From NCBI GenBank assembly GCA_902515745.1, contig CABXWB010000003.1, positions 62,001 to 126,000 of the forward strand: DNA of 64,000 nt, read 5' to 3'. Numbering within the stretch: the first letter of the stretch is position 1; the number at the start of each line of letters is the position of its first letter. This document shows, in pieces, positions 1-9,398 of this stretch. The notes beneath the pieces were generated by a model. That model did no database searches. It saw only the letters and a list, made by a program, of their open reading frames with translations, and was not told where the DNA came from. The stretch comes from an uncultured Alphaproteobacteria bacterium. Lineage in GTDB: Bacteria; Pseudomonadota; Alphaproteobacteria; HIMB59; GCA-002718135. The position numbers and the translations under genes were made by a program.

Positions 1-1230
1 CATTTAAGTGAATTTAAACTTCCAAAAGTCCATTCGTTAATTAATCCAAATAGATTTGATGAAAACAATGATTATAAAGATTTTGCTGCAGTAGCAGTAA
101 CCTTTCTTTTTTTGATGGGTTTAAGAAAGCAAATTAGAGAATTAAAATTATTTCCAAATATAAAAGAACCAAATTTGATGTCATATTTAGACTTAGTTGC
201 TGTTGGAACAATTTGTGATATTGTTAATATTAACAATTACAATAGATCAATTGTTAGTAAAGGTTTAGAGCTCATTAGAGGCCGAAAAAATAAATCAATA
301 ACGAAAATATTAGATAACTCTAATATAAATCATGAACCTTTAGCTAAAGATATTGGTTTTATCTTAGGACCACAAATTAATGCCGCAAGTAGAATTGATG
401 ATTCTTCTTTATCCTCCAAACTTCTGATATCAAATGATGATTCTGAAATAGAAAGTATTTCTAGAAAACTATTTTTAATTAATGAAAAAAGAAAATTAAT
501 TGAACAAAATATATTCAATGAAGCAATTGAACAAATAAAAGATCAAGAAAATAAAAAATTTATTATTGTTTATAAAGAGAATTGGCACCAAGGTGTTTTA
601 GGTATAGTTGCTAGTAAAATAGTAGCTCTTTATAACAAGCCAACATTTGTATTTTCTTTTATTAATAATGTTGGATCTGGCTCTGGTAGATCTATAGATC
701 AAATTGATATTGGTAGTATTGTTCTTGAACTTAAGGCTAATGATTTGATTGAAGATGGGGGTGGTCATAAAATGGCAGTAGGTTTAAAAATAAATAAAAA
801 AAAATTAGATAAAATTGATAAATTTTTAGTTAAAAAATTTGATTTATATCATGATAATTTTTTTGAAAAAAAAATATTTTATGACAGTGAAATTTCTGTT
901 AATCAAATAAACAAAGATTTTTTAGATAATTTAGAATTATTAGAACCTCACGGCAAAGGTAATGAAGAACCTCAATTTTTAATCAAAGATATAGTAATCG
1001 ATCAGGTAAAAAATCTAAAAAATAAACATATTTTAATTTTTTTTAAAAATGATTTAGGTGAAAATATAAAAGGGATTTCATTCAACAGCATTAATACCCC
1101 GGTTGGTGATTATCTTATGAAGTTTAATAAATTTAAATTTCATATATTGTGTTCTATTAAAAAAGATAACTTTTCAAATAGTCAGATGCCTCAAATACTT
1201 ATCCATGACTTGAAAGCATCAATTAAATAA
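1..1230 (+). CDS. recJ: Single-stranded-DNA-specific exonuclease RecJ (5' end missing)
   Basis: C-terminal 409 codons of RecJ, a 5'-3' single-strand DNA exonuclease of recombination and mismatch repair. The reading frame is open from base 1, so the gene starts outside the window. Visible family marks are the VNPNR-like stretch just inside the window (INPNR), the DLVAVGTICDIV motif, and the DHHA1 substrate-binding part with GSGRS (window codons about 225-229) and GGGHKMAVGL (about 253-262), followed by the OB-fold-like tail. The N-terminal DHH catalytic part is mostly not visible. A TTG at 112 is not the true start because conserved sequence lies upstream of it in the same frame. Confidence 0.93.
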   Translation, partial: HLSEFKLPKVHSLINPNRFDENNDYKDFAAVAVTFLFLMGLRKQIRELKLFPNIKEPNLMSYLDLVAVGTICDIVNINNYNRSIVSKGLELIRGRKNKSITKILDNSNINHEPLAKDIGFILGPQINAASRIDDSSLSSKLLISNDDSEIESISRKLFLINEKRKLIEQNIFNEAIEQIKDQENKKFIIVYKENWHQGVLGIVASKIVALYNKPTFVFSFINNVGSGSGRSIDQIDIGSIVLELKANDLIEDGGGHKMAVGLKINKKKLDKIDKFLVKKFDLYHDNFFEKKIFYDSEISVNQINKDFLDNLELLEPHGKGNEEPQFLIKDIVIDQVKNLKNKHILIFFKNDLGENIKGISFNSINTPVGDYLMKFNKFKFHILCSIKKDNFSNSQMPQILIHDLKASIK

Positions 1231-1231
1231 T

Positions 1232-1260
1232 TTGAAAAAAATCAAAATATCTACTATATA
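1232..1260 (+). promoter_or_regulatory. Putative sigma-70 promoter of tRNA-Glu
   Basis: TTGAAA (1232-1237), 17-nt spacer, TATATA (1255-1260). The predicted start, near 1267, lies a few bases before the mature tRNA 5' end at 1271. Assigned by pattern and position only. Confidence 0.5.
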
Positions 1261-1270
1261 CCAATCACGT

Positions 1271-1345
1271 GTCCCCTTCGTCTATCGGTTAGGACATCAG
1301 GTTTTCATCCTGAAAAGAGGAGTTCGACTCTCCTAGGGGATGCCA
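1271..1345 (+). tRNA. tRNA-Glu (anticodon TTC)
   Basis: Complete cloverleaf with a 7-bp acceptor stem (closing pair G-U), a TCAGG/CCTGA anticodon stem, loop TTTTCAT with anticodon TTC, T-loop GTTCGAC and an encoded CCA end. The stop codon of the convergent oxidoreductase gene lies only 5 nt downstream. Confidence 0.96.
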
Positions 1346-1350
1346 CTAAT

Positions 1351-2337
1351 CTAGGGGCATAGAATTATTGACCCTACCGAATTCCTTGATTGTATTAACT
1401 CATGAGCCTCACTAGCTTCGGATAATTTAAATTTTTTGAATATATTAGGCTTAATTTCTTTATTTTTAATTTTTGAAAACAATTTATTACTACATTCTGT
1501 TAGCTCTTCTGAATTACGAATATAATGCATTAATGTTGGTCTAGTATAATATAAACTTTTAGGATTAAATGTACTATGAAGATTTACATCATTTACCATT
1601 CCGGAAGATTGTCCGAAAGATACCATTAGCCCTCTAAATTTTAAGCATTTTAAAGATGTATCAAACGTATCTTTGCCCACTCCATCATAAACAACATTAA
1701 CTCCCTCATTGTTTGTTAATTTTAAAACATTACTATGAACATCCTCTTGTTTATAATTAATAGCGAATTCACATCCGTTTTCTTTTGCTAATGATGCTTT
1801 TTCATCAGTACTAACAGTACCTATCATTTTAGCTCCTATGGATTTTGCCCATTGACTAGCAATTAATCCTACACCTCCAGCAGCTGCATGAAATAAAAAA
1901 ACTTCATCTTTTTGTAATTTATACAACCTTTCAAAAAGGTATTCGACTGTCATTCCCTGCAATAATATTGAAGCAGCTTCATCATTTGAAATATATTCTG
2001 GTAATTTTACAACTCTTTGAGCATCAAAATCTCTAACTTCGCAATAAGCACCAATTGGAGGACTGAAGGAGTACGCTACTCTATCACCAACTTTTAAGTT
2101 TGATACATTATCTCCAATTTCTATTACATCTCCTGCTGCTTCTACTCCTAAACAAAAAGGGATTTCTACAGGTAACGGGTATATTCCTGTTCTATGATAA
2201 GTATCTATGTAATTAATACCAATTGAAGTTTGGTTAATTCTGACCATGTTTTCTTCAACATTTTTAGGTAAGTCATAGTTTTCGTATTTTAAAACTTCTG
2301 GACCACCTAGTTTACTGACTATAACTCTATTTGCCAT
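1351..2337 (-). CDS. qor: Zinc-independent quinone oxidoreductase (MDR family)
   Basis: 328-aa medium-chain dehydrogenase/reductase resembling NADPH:quinone reductase (Qor), which reduces quinones or enals with NADPH in the cytoplasm. The GroES-like N-terminal half contains the GVEAAGDVIEIG segment (64-75). The Rossmann half has AAGGVG (152-157) for NADPH binding. The Cys/His set of zinc alcohol dehydrogenases is absent. Length is normal. Its start overlaps the 3' end of acetoacetyl-CoA synthetase by 11 nt, so the two are probably co-transcribed. The physiological substrate cannot be read from the sequence. Confidence 0.85.
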   Translation of the reverse strand: MANRVIVSKLGGPEVLKYENYDLPKNVEENMVRINQTSIGINYIDTYHRTGIYPLPVEIPFCLGVEAAGDVIEIGDNVSNLKVGDRVAYSFSPPIGAYCEVRDFDAQRVVKLPEYISNDEAASILLQGMTVEYLFERLYKLQKDEVFLFHAAAGGVGLIASQWAKSIGAKMIGTVSTDEKASLAKENGCEFAINYKQEDVHSNVLKLTNNEGVNVVYDGVGKDTFDTSLKCLKFRGLMVSFGQSSGMVNDVNLHSTFNPKSLYYTRPTLMHYIRNSEELTECSNKLFSKIKNKEIKPNIFKKFKLSEASEAHELIQSRNSVGSIILCP

Positions 2338-4276
2338 AATTATTCTTTAAGTTTTTATATACTAATTCGAATTCTTTTAAACATTCTGGATTTGCCAATG
2401 ATTCTTCATTTTCAATACTTTCACCATTAATTAATTTTTTAATTAAAATTTCAACTATTTTACCACTTCTAGTTCTAGGTATTTCACTAACAGCATATAT
2501 TTGTGAGGGTATATGCTTGAAAGAAAGATTAATTTTTATTTCATCTATTATTTTAGATCTTAAATTTTCATTAAATTCATAATTATAATTCAAGACAACA
2601 AATAATATAATTTGTGTATCATTTTTTAATTTATATTCCACTGCAACTGCTTCCTGAACTTCTCTAATATTTTCAATTACTCTATAAATTTCTGCAGTAC
2701 CTATTCTTACTCCTCCAGAATTTAGAGTTGCATCTGATCGACCATAAATTACATAACCACCATTTATAGTTTTTTCAATATAATCTCCATGATACCAAAT
2801 GTTTTCATATTTACTGAAATAAGAATTAAAATATTTTTTATTATCAGGATCGTTCCAAAAATATAATGGCATTGATGGGAAAGATGACTTGCATACTAGT
2901 TCTCCCTTTTGATTTTCGATTGAATTTCCTTTTTCATCAAATACATCAACATCCATTCCAAGAGCTTTACACTGAATTTCTCCACTATAGACATCCATTA
3001 ATGGATTACCGGTAACAAAACACGAAACTAAATCAGTGCCACCACTTATAGATTCAAGATGGATATTTGATTTTATGTTTTCATAAACGTATTCAAATGA
3101 TTCATTAACTAAAGGAGATCCTGTTGAAGCCAGTGTATTTAAACTTTTTAATTTAAAACTTTCCTTAATTTTAATTTTATTATTTTTTATAGTATCTAAA
3201 AATTTTGCACCAGTGCCAAAAAAATTAATGCCTTCTTCTTCTGCTATTTCAAAAAGATGTTTATTGTTGGGAGTAAAAGGCGATCCATCATATAAAATTA
3301 TTGTTGCTTTTGATGCTAAAGCAGAAACTAACCAATTCCACATCATCCAACCACAAGTAGTAAAATAAAAAACTCTATTTTTTTCATTAATATCACAATG
3401 AAGTACATGTTCTTTTTTGTGTTGTATTAGCGCTCCACCAGAACTGTGAACAATACATTTTGGTACTCCGGTAGTTCCACTTGAATAAAGAATATACAGT
3501 GGGTGATTAAAATTAAACTTTTCAAATTTACTATATTCAATTTCTTGTTGTAAAATATTGTATAAATTATCGTATTCAAAATCTAGTTGATAATCCGTTT
3601 CAATAAATTCATATGGTATTAAAATAATTTTTTCTATACTTGGAATATTATATATTACATCTTTTATAACTTTTGTTGTATCAACTTTTTTATTGTTATA
3701 AAAATAATAATCTGAAAATAATAATACTTTTGGTTCAATTTGTTTAAATCTATCTATAATTGCTTTTTTACCAAAATCTGATGAACATGATGACCAAATA
3801 GCACCTAATTGTGCTGTAGATAAAAATGAAATTACAGTTTCAGGTATATTAGGAAGTATAGCAGCTACCCTATCATTTTTTTCAATGTTATTATTTTTTA
3901 AATAATTTGCAAATTTAAAAACTGCACTTCTAAGCTCTTTCCAAGAGTAGTTTCTTTTTATTTTTTTTTCAGAGTGAAATATTATTGAATCATCATTATC
4001 TTCTCTTGTTAAACAATTTTCAGCATAATTTATTTCACATTCGTCAAAAAATTTATTTTTAGTAAATTCAGGTGCTGATTTAAAAATTTTACCTTTTTTT
4101 TTACCAACTAAATTTGTAAAATCCCATACATTGCTCCAAAATTCATTTTTATTTTTTATGCTCCAATTATGCAAGTCATCATAATTTTTTATTTTTAAAT
4201 GTTTATCTAATTGATTAATAAACTTTTGAAGGTTTGTGTTTTTATTATTTGGAGACCACAACTTAATGTTGTGCAT
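2327..4276 (-). CDS. aacS: Acetoacetyl-CoA synthetase
   Basis: 649-aa ANL-superfamily ligase that activates acetoacetate with ATP and CoA. The N-terminal extension (WSPNNKNTNLQKFINQL...) and overall length fit acetoacetyl-CoA synthetase rather than acetyl-CoA synthetase. The P-loop-like YSSGTTGVPK lies at 264-273. The C-terminal SGKIVE carries the presumed adenylation lysine near residue 606. It sits between the irr-like gene (6 nt away) and qor (11-nt overlap), suggesting one operon for use of ketone bodies or storage-polymer products. Substrate specificity is by family resemblance. Confidence 0.87.
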   Translation of the reverse strand: MHNIKLWSPNNKNTNLQKFINQLDKHLKIKNYDDLHNWSIKNKNEFWSNVWDFTNLVGKKKGKIFKSAPEFTKNKFFDECEINYAENCLTREDNDDSIIFHSEKKIKRNYSWKELRSAVFKFANYLKNNNIEKNDRVAAILPNIPETVISFLSTAQLGAIWSSCSSDFGKKAIIDRFKQIEPKVLLFSDYYFYNNKKVDTTKVIKDVIYNIPSIEKIILIPYEFIETDYQLDFEYDNLYNILQQEIEYSKFEKFNFNHPLYILYSSGTTGVPKCIVHSSGGALIQHKKEHVLHCDINEKNRVFYFTTCGWMMWNWLVSALASKATIILYDGSPFTPNNKHLFEIAEEEGINFFGTGAKFLDTIKNNKIKIKESFKLKSLNTLASTGSPLVNESFEYVYENIKSNIHLESISGGTDLVSCFVTGNPLMDVYSGEIQCKALGMDVDVFDEKGNSIENQKGELVCKSSFPSMPLYFWNDPDNKKYFNSYFSKYENIWYHGDYIEKTINGGYVIYGRSDATLNSGGVRIGTAEIYRVIENIREVQEAVAVEYKLKNDTQIILFVVLNYNYEFNENLRSKIIDEIKINLSFKHIPSQIYAVSEIPRTRSGKIVEILIKKLINGESIENEESLANPECLKEFELVYKNLKNNYGK

Positions 4277-4282
4277 AATAAA

Positions 4283-4738
4283 TTAATTCTTTTTTTGGTC
4301 TTCTTTAAGAGATCTGACTCTTACAATAACATCAATATTATGCAATGAAAGACAAGCTGGTATAGAAGGTATATCGAGATTAATATTTTTTGTAGGTATA
4401 TCATGGATTTTACCTTCATCTTCAATATACAAATGATAATGAGATTTATTATTATTACAATAGAGCGATTTATTTTGATCAACAACTATTTCTCTTATTA
4501 ATCCTAATGACGTAAATTGTTTTAGGGTGTTGTAAATTGTAGCCATAGAAATTTTTCTATCTTCTTTTTTTACTTCATCAAAAAGATTTTCAGCAGATAT
4601 ATGCCTGTCACCTTTTTCAAAAATTAATTTAGCTAAAATTCTTCTTTGTTTTGTCGGTCTTATACCACTTTCTTCTATTTTTTTCAGTGCACGACTGTAA
4701 GGACTCAGAGGATCAATTACTTTGTTTTCCATTCTCAT
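4283..4738 (-). CDS. irr: Fur-family transcriptional regulator, Irr-like
   Basis: 151-aa Fur-superfamily repressor with a winged-helix N-terminal domain (GIRPTKQRRILAKLIF; MATIYNTLKQF as the recognition region). The C-terminal half has SHYHLYIEDEGKIHDIP and a VDV-like IDVIVRVR ending, the pattern of alphaproteobacterial Irr (haem-responsive iron regulator). The CxxC zinc pairs of classical Fur are absent. It reads as first gene of the minus-strand group with aacS and qor, which is unusual company for Irr. Two start codons (MRMEN or MEN) are possible. Irr versus another Fur subgroup is inference. Confidence 0.75.
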   Translation of the reverse strand: MRMENKVIDPLSPYSRALKKIEESGIRPTKQRRILAKLIFEKGDRHISAENLFDEVKKEDRKISMATIYNTLKQFTSLGLIREIVVDQNKSLYCNNNKSHYHLYIEDEGKIHDIPTKNINLDIPSIPACLSLHNIDVIVRVRSLKEDQKKN

Positions 4739-4749
4739 AATTTTATAAT
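4722..4749 (+). promoter_or_regulatory. Putative promoter of the serine hydrolase gene
   Basis: TTGTTT (4722-4727), 16-nt spacer, perfect TATAAT (4744-4749), with the ATG at 4760. Predicted transcription would begin about 4 nt before the ATG, giving an almost leaderless mRNA. The -35 lies inside the 5' end of the divergent irr-like gene. Confidence 0.45.
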
Positions 4750-4759
4750 ATAATAAGTA

Positions 4760-5557
4760 ATGAATTACATTTTTTCTGCAATTTTTCTATATTTTTTTTT
4801 AGGTTTTCTCTTGTATATCTTTCAAAGACGGATTGTTTTTAATAAATCAGGCTATCCAGGCGCACCAAAGGATTATAACTTGGATAATACAGAGGAAATT
4901 TATATTAAAACTGAGGATAACTTAAAGTTGTTATCATGGTATCATAAAGGGAATAATTCTCTCCCATTACTAGTTTATTTTCATGGAAATTCCTTTCATA
5001 TTGGAGATAGAGCTTACAGAATCCAGAGGTATATTGAAAAGAATTGGAGTGTTCTTTTAGTTTCCTGGAGGGGTTTTGGAGGTAACCAAGGAAATCCAAC
5101 GGAAAAAAATTTATATAAAGATGCAGAAGCAGTATTAAAATGGATTAAAAATAATACTGAATTTAAATTCAAAGAATTAGTGATTTACGGAGAATCACTC
5201 GGATCAGGCGCTGCAGTAGAAATAGGCACAAAGTATGAATTTTTATCTATTGTTTTAGAGGCGCCATTTACGTCTATCAATGATATTGCAAAAAAAAGAT
5301 ATAAAATATTTCCAACAAAATATTTAGTCAAAGATAAATTTGATAATTTCAGTAAAATTGATAAAATAACTTCTCCATTACTTATCATTAGTGGAAAAAA
5401 GGATGAAATTGTACCACATGAGCACAGTATCAAGCTTTATGATAAAGCAAAAGTTATAAAAAAAAGTGTTTTTATTGACGAAGCAATACACAATAATCTA
5501 TATGATTTCGGGATTGAAAAAGACGTAATTGGCTTTAATTTAAAATTATGGAAATAG
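4760..5557 (+). CDS. Membrane-anchored alpha/beta hydrolase (Bem46/ABHD13-like)
   Basis: 265-aa serine hydrolase. Residues 3-20 form an N-terminal membrane anchor. The oxyanion region is YFHGN (73-77), the nucleophile elbow is GESLGSG with Ser146, and the probable acid and base are Asp215 (GKKDEIVP) and His244. This layout matches the Bem46/ABHD13 group found widely in bacteria, whose natural substrates are mostly unknown. Its last 10 nt overlap the start of nhaD, implying coupled translation. Confidence 0.85.
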   Translation: MNYIFSAIFLYFFLGFLLYIFQRRIVFNKSGYPGAPKDYNLDNTEEIYIKTEDNLKLLSWYHKGNNSLPLLVYFHGNSFHIGDRAYRIQRYIEKNWSVLLVSWRGFGGNQGNPTEKNLYKDAEAVLKWIKNNTEFKFKELVIYGESLGSGAAVEIGTKYEFLSIVLEAPFTSINDIAKKRYKIFPTKYLVKDKFDNFSKIDKITSPLLIISGKKDEIVPHEHSIKLYDKAKVIKKSVFIDEAIHNNLYDFGIEKDVIGFNLKLWK

Positions 5558-6849
5558 ATCTAACAACATCATACGTAGGCATTTTAAGTCTTATTGTATT
5601 CGTTCTTGCATATGCTGTTGTAATGGCTGAAGAATTTAGCCATTTAAGAAAATCCAAACCAGTTATTATTTCAGCTGCTGTAATTTGGGGTATTATAGCA
5701 TTCCATTTTTCTTCTGATAAGCAATATGCCAAAGAAATTGAATATGCCTTAGAGCATAATATTTTAGAATTTGCAGAACTTTTCCTATTTCTTCTCGTAG
5801 CTATGACTTACATCAATGCTCTAGAAGAAAGAAAAGTTTTTGATGTAGTCAGATACCAATTAACATCAAGGGGATTTAGCTTTAGGCAATTATTTATATT
5901 CACAGGTATCATTACTTTTTTCCTATCTCCTATAGCTGATAATTTAACAACTGCACTAGTCATGTGCTCTGTAGTCATGGCCTGTGGTAAAGGTAATACA
6001 AAATTTATATCGATTGGTTGTATTAATATAGTTGTTGCAGCAAATGCAGGTGGTGCTTTTAGCCCATTTGGAGATATAACAACTTTAATGGTATGGCAGG
6101 CTGGTATAGTTGAATTTTTTACATTTTTTAAAATATTTTTTCCTTCTGTGATTAATTACATAATACCTGCAGCAGTTATGTATTTCTTTATTCCAAATGA
6201 AAAACCACAAATTAGTTCTGATAGAGAATATATGAAAAGAGGTGGACGAATAATTATCTTTTTAGGTTTGTTTACAATTTTTAGCGCTGTAAACTTCCAT
6301 AATATTCTTCACTTACCTCCAATGCTTGGCATGATGTTTGGTCTTGGTCTTCTTGGTTTATATTCTTTTTATTTACAAATTACACATGATCCATCTGTTG
6401 AAGATGAAAAATTTGATTTCTTTAGAAAAGTTTCAAGAGCTGAATGGGACACTTTGTTATTCTTCTTTGGAGTTATTCTAAGTGTAGGTGGATTAGGATT
6501 TATAGGTTATCTGACTGTTGTTTCTGAGTTCTTATATATTGGTCTTGGTCCAACAATGGCTAATTCTATTGTAGGTGTTCTGTCAGCTATTGTAGATAAT
6601 ATACCGGTGATGTTTGCTGTAATTACTATGCGACCGGAAATGTCAATTGATCAATGGTTATTAGTTACATTAACAACAGGGGTGGGTGGCAGTTTATTGT
6701 CCATTGGTTCAGCTGCAGGTGTAGCACTTATGGGACAAGCTAGAGGATATTATACATTTTTTGGACATTTAAAATGGACTCCAGTTATATTTATTGGTTA
6801 TGTAGCAAGTATTTATCTTCATGTTTTAATGGCTGACTTGCCTTGGTGA
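5548..6849 (+). CDS. nhaD: Na+/H+ antiporter NhaD
   Basis: 433-aa inner-membrane antiporter of the ion transporter (NhaD/ArsB) superfamily that expels Na+ in exchange for H+. About twelve hydrophobic segments are visible. The conserved SPIADNLTTALVM and GGAFSPFGDITTLM stretches carry the charged residues typical of NhaD. Its start overlaps the hydrolase gene. Its 3' end overlaps the convergent thiP by 31 nt. A sodium pump of this type suits a marine cell. Confidence 0.9.
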   Translation: MEIDLTTSYVGILSLIVFVLAYAVVMAEEFSHLRKSKPVIISAAVIWGIIAFHFSSDKQYAKEIEYALEHNILEFAELFLFLLVAMTYINALEERKVFDVVRYQLTSRGFSFRQLFIFTGIITFFLSPIADNLTTALVMCSVVMACGKGNTKFISIGCINIVVAANAGGAFSPFGDITTLMVWQAGIVEFFTFFKIFFPSVINYIIPAAVMYFFIPNEKPQISSDREYMKRGGRIIIFLGLFTIFSAVNFHNILHLPPMLGMMFGLGLLGLYSFYLQITHDPSVEDEKFDFFRKVSRAEWDTLLFFFGVILSVGGLGFIGYLTVVSEFLYIGLGPTMANSIVGVLSAIVDNIPVMFAVITMRPEMSIDQWLLVTLTTGVGGSLLSIGSAAGVALMGQARGYYTFFGHLKWTPVIFIGYVASIYLHVLMADLPW

Positions 6850-8408
6850 TTTAAATTATCAACTAATAAAAAAATAATCATACTTAGTATTAAAATTATA
6901 CCAGCAACAAAAGATGCTTCATTAAATTTGTAAACACTAATCAATTTGTATAAGTAAGATGGCAAGGTATCAAAATTTTGATCTTTAAAAAATGATATTA
7001 TTGTAAAATCACCAAAAGTAATAACAGTCGAAAATGCAAAAACAAAAATTATATTTTTCTTAATCATTGGGAGTAAAATAATAAAATAATTTTTTATGCT
7101 AATACGAAAAGTTTGCTGAAAATTTTCAAAATTTAAAAAAATATTTTTCAAGTTATTAAAAAGTATTAATATAGAAAATGGTAATAAGAAAAGACAATTT
7201 ATCAAAACTATCACAAAATATTTAAAAAACTGAAGATATCTTAATTCACCCAATACAATAAAATAACCGAGACTAAATATAATTGGTGAAATAATTATTA
7301 TTGAAGAGCTTATTAAAAAAATTGATTGCTGAAAAATTATATTTTTATAATTTATTACAAGTATAGATGAAATTATAAATCCGAATATACTAACAATTAT
7401 ACCTGTAATAATTGAAATAATAAGAGAATTAAAAAAAGATTCTAAAAATTTTTCATTAATTAAAGATAAATAAATACCATTATTTATAAAATGATAAATT
7501 ACAGTAAGTATTGGTGAAAAAAGAAATATCGAAAAAAATATAATTATTAAAAAATCTATAATTTTTATAGCTTTGTATTCTTTATGAGGATGAATAAAAT
7601 TAATTTGATCTATTTCAAAAAAATTTGAACCTTTTAATTTGTAAAACCCAATAAATAAAAAAAATAAACAAATAAAAATTTGTAAAAAACTTAGTAAAAT
7701 TGCTTTATTAAAATTTAATTCAAAAAGTGCATATTGATAAATCGCCACTTCAATAGTTGAATACATAGGTCCACCACCTAATGCCATTACTATTGCAAAA
7801 CTTAAAAAACAAAGAGAGAATATTATTGAGAACACAGTAAAAAAATTTTGCCTTATATAAGGTATTTCTAATTTAAGAAGATTACCAAAAAAAGTAATGT
7901 TTAGAGAACTAGATATTTCATAATATTTTAAAGGAATACTATTTAAGGATTGAAAAAATAATCGAGTCGCAAATGGTGTGTTAAGAAGTATATGGGCAAT
8001 TAAAATTGCTTTTATTCCAAAAATTGTCTCTATCGATAAATTCTCGTACAAATTAAAATATGAGTTATAAAAACCATTGTTTCCAAAGAGTTTAATTACT
8101 GCAAACACTATTAATATTGTTGGTATCACAAAGCAAAAACCACAAAGAGAAATGATAAATTTAATAATTTTTAAATTCTTATGCCTATTTAATGCTAATG
8201 CGAATGGAATAGCTAATAAACAACTTAGTAGTGCTGAAAGAAAAGCCTGATATAATGAAAAATAGATTAAACGATGTGTATATGAATTTTGAAAAAAATT
8301 ATAAATATTGTCTAAATCAAAATTAATTTTTGAAAAAATACCTATGAAAGGTAATAGGATAATTAATCCAAAAAAAAATAATACTGAATAATTATGTTTA
8401 TAATACAA
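6819..8408 (-). CDS. thiP: Thiamine ABC transporter permease ThiP
   Basis: 529-aa permease with two fused BPD-transport domains and about twelve membrane segments, the architecture of ThiP. It follows thiB by 5 nt under a TPP riboswitch, which fixes the substrate as thiamine or a precursor. The cytoplasmic EAA loops that contact the ATPase are recognisable but weak (for example YYEISSSLNITFFGNLLKLEIP). No ThiQ ATPase gene follows; the next gene is convergent and overlaps it by 31 nt. Composition is extreme in Phe, Ile and Lys, as expected at this AT content. Confidence 0.88.
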   Translation of the reverse strand: MYYKHNYSVLFFFGLIILLPFIGIFSKINFDLDNIYNFFQNSYTHRLIYFSLYQAFLSALLSCLLAIPFALALNRHKNLKIIKFIISLCGFCFVIPTILIVFAVIKLFGNNGFYNSYFNLYENLSIETIFGIKAILIAHILLNTPFATRLFFQSLNSIPLKYYEISSSLNITFFGNLLKLEIPYIRQNFFTVFSIIFSLCFLSFAIVMALGGGPMYSTIEVAIYQYALFELNFNKAILLSFLQIFICLFFLFIGFYKLKGSNFFEIDQINFIHPHKEYKAIKIIDFLIIIFFSIFLFSPILTVIYHFINNGIYLSLINEKFLESFFNSLIISIITGIIVSIFGFIISSILVINYKNIIFQQSIFLISSSIIIISPIIFSLGYFIVLGELRYLQFFKYFVIVLINCLFLLPFSILILFNNLKNIFLNFENFQQTFRISIKNYFIILLPMIKKNIIFVFAFSTVITFGDFTIISFFKDQNFDTLPSYLYKLISVYKFNEASFVAGIILILSMIIFLLVDNLNHQGKSAIKT

Positions 8409-8413
8409 TTTAT

Positions 8414-9397
8414 TTATGAGGCATTAAGCCACTCATCAATCCATTTTTCTTTATTCTTATTAATTTCTTTTGGATCCATTTGAATAAAGTTAGGAACATC
8501 TAGTTTTTCAAATGCTTCAGGTAAATCTTTTATATTAGTAACAGGGTACATAATATTTGTTGATGGTATGACTGATTGAAACTCTTCTGATAACATAAAG
8601 TTAAGAAATTTATTTGCTAAATCTTTATTTTGTGAATTATTTAAAATTCCTGCAAATTCAATTGTTATATAATTTCCCTCTTCAAAAGTTGTAGCAAGAA
8701 TATCATACCTTTCTTCAAACATTATATGTGCGGCTGGAGATGTAGTATAACTTAATACCATGTCAGCTTCTCCTGCCATAAAAAAATTATAATAGGCATC
8801 TGTCCAACCTTTGGTAACGGAAATAATTTTTTTATTTAATTTTTTCCATTCATCTCCAGCTTTATCTCCATATAATGCTTTCATCCAAGTTAATAATCCT
8901 AATCCAGGGGTAGAGGTTCTTGGGTCTTGAATTACAATTCTTGCATTAGTAGAATTAATTAATTCATCCATAGATTTTGGAGGTGATTCTAAATTAGCTT
9001 CATTATATACAAAAGAAAAGTACCCATAATTATATGGAACAAATTTATTGCTTTCCCATTTTAGTGGCACATTAATAATATTGTTTATGTTATTAATATT
9101 ATGAGATGTAAAAAGCTCAGATTGTTCGGCTAAATCAAATAAATTCATATCGAGTCCTAAAACTATATCTGCCTTGGTAGTATCACCTTCTAAAATAACT
9201 TTATTCAATAATGTTGCTGCACTGTCTACAGCAACAAATTCTATATCCGCATTATGTTTCTCTTCAAATATTTTTTCAATGATGGGTCCAGGACCCCATT
9301 CTGAAACAAAAGAATCGTAAGTATAAATAGTTAGTTTCTCTGCATAGATTGATAAAGAGATAAATAAGGTAGTAAAAAAAATTAGTATTATTTTCAT
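8414..9397 (-). CDS. thiB: Thiamine-binding periplasmic protein ThiB
   Basis: 327-aa solute-binding protein with a signal peptide (MKIILIFFTTLFISLSIYA). The mature start LTIYTYDSFVSEWGPG and the ADIVLGLDMNLFDLAE segment match ThiB/TbpA, which captures thiamine, thiamine phosphate or TPP. First gene of thiB-thiP. Its GGAGGA ribosome-binding site lies in the 3' strand of the TPP riboswitch, so translation is probably shut off when TPP is abundant. Confidence 0.92.
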   Translation of the reverse strand: MKIILIFFTTLFISLSIYAEKLTIYTYDSFVSEWGPGPIIEKIFEEKHNADIEFVAVDSAATLLNKVILEGDTTKADIVLGLDMNLFDLAEQSELFTSHNINNINNIINVPLKWESNKFVPYNYGYFSFVYNEANLESPPKSMDELINSTNARIVIQDPRTSTPGLGLLTWMKALYGDKAGDEWKKLNKKIISVTKGWTDAYYNFFMAGEADMVLSYTTSPAAHIMFEERYDILATTFEEGNYITIEFAGILNNSQNKDLANKFLNFMLSEEFQSVIPSTNIMYPVTNIKDLPEAFEKLDVPNFIQMDPKEINKNKEKWIDEWLNAS

Positions 9398-9398
9398 G

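Noticed and set aside
112-114. TTG at 112 as the recJ start
   Set aside because: Conserved RecJ sequence (INPNR region) continues upstream in frame to base 1, so the gene is cut by the window edge.
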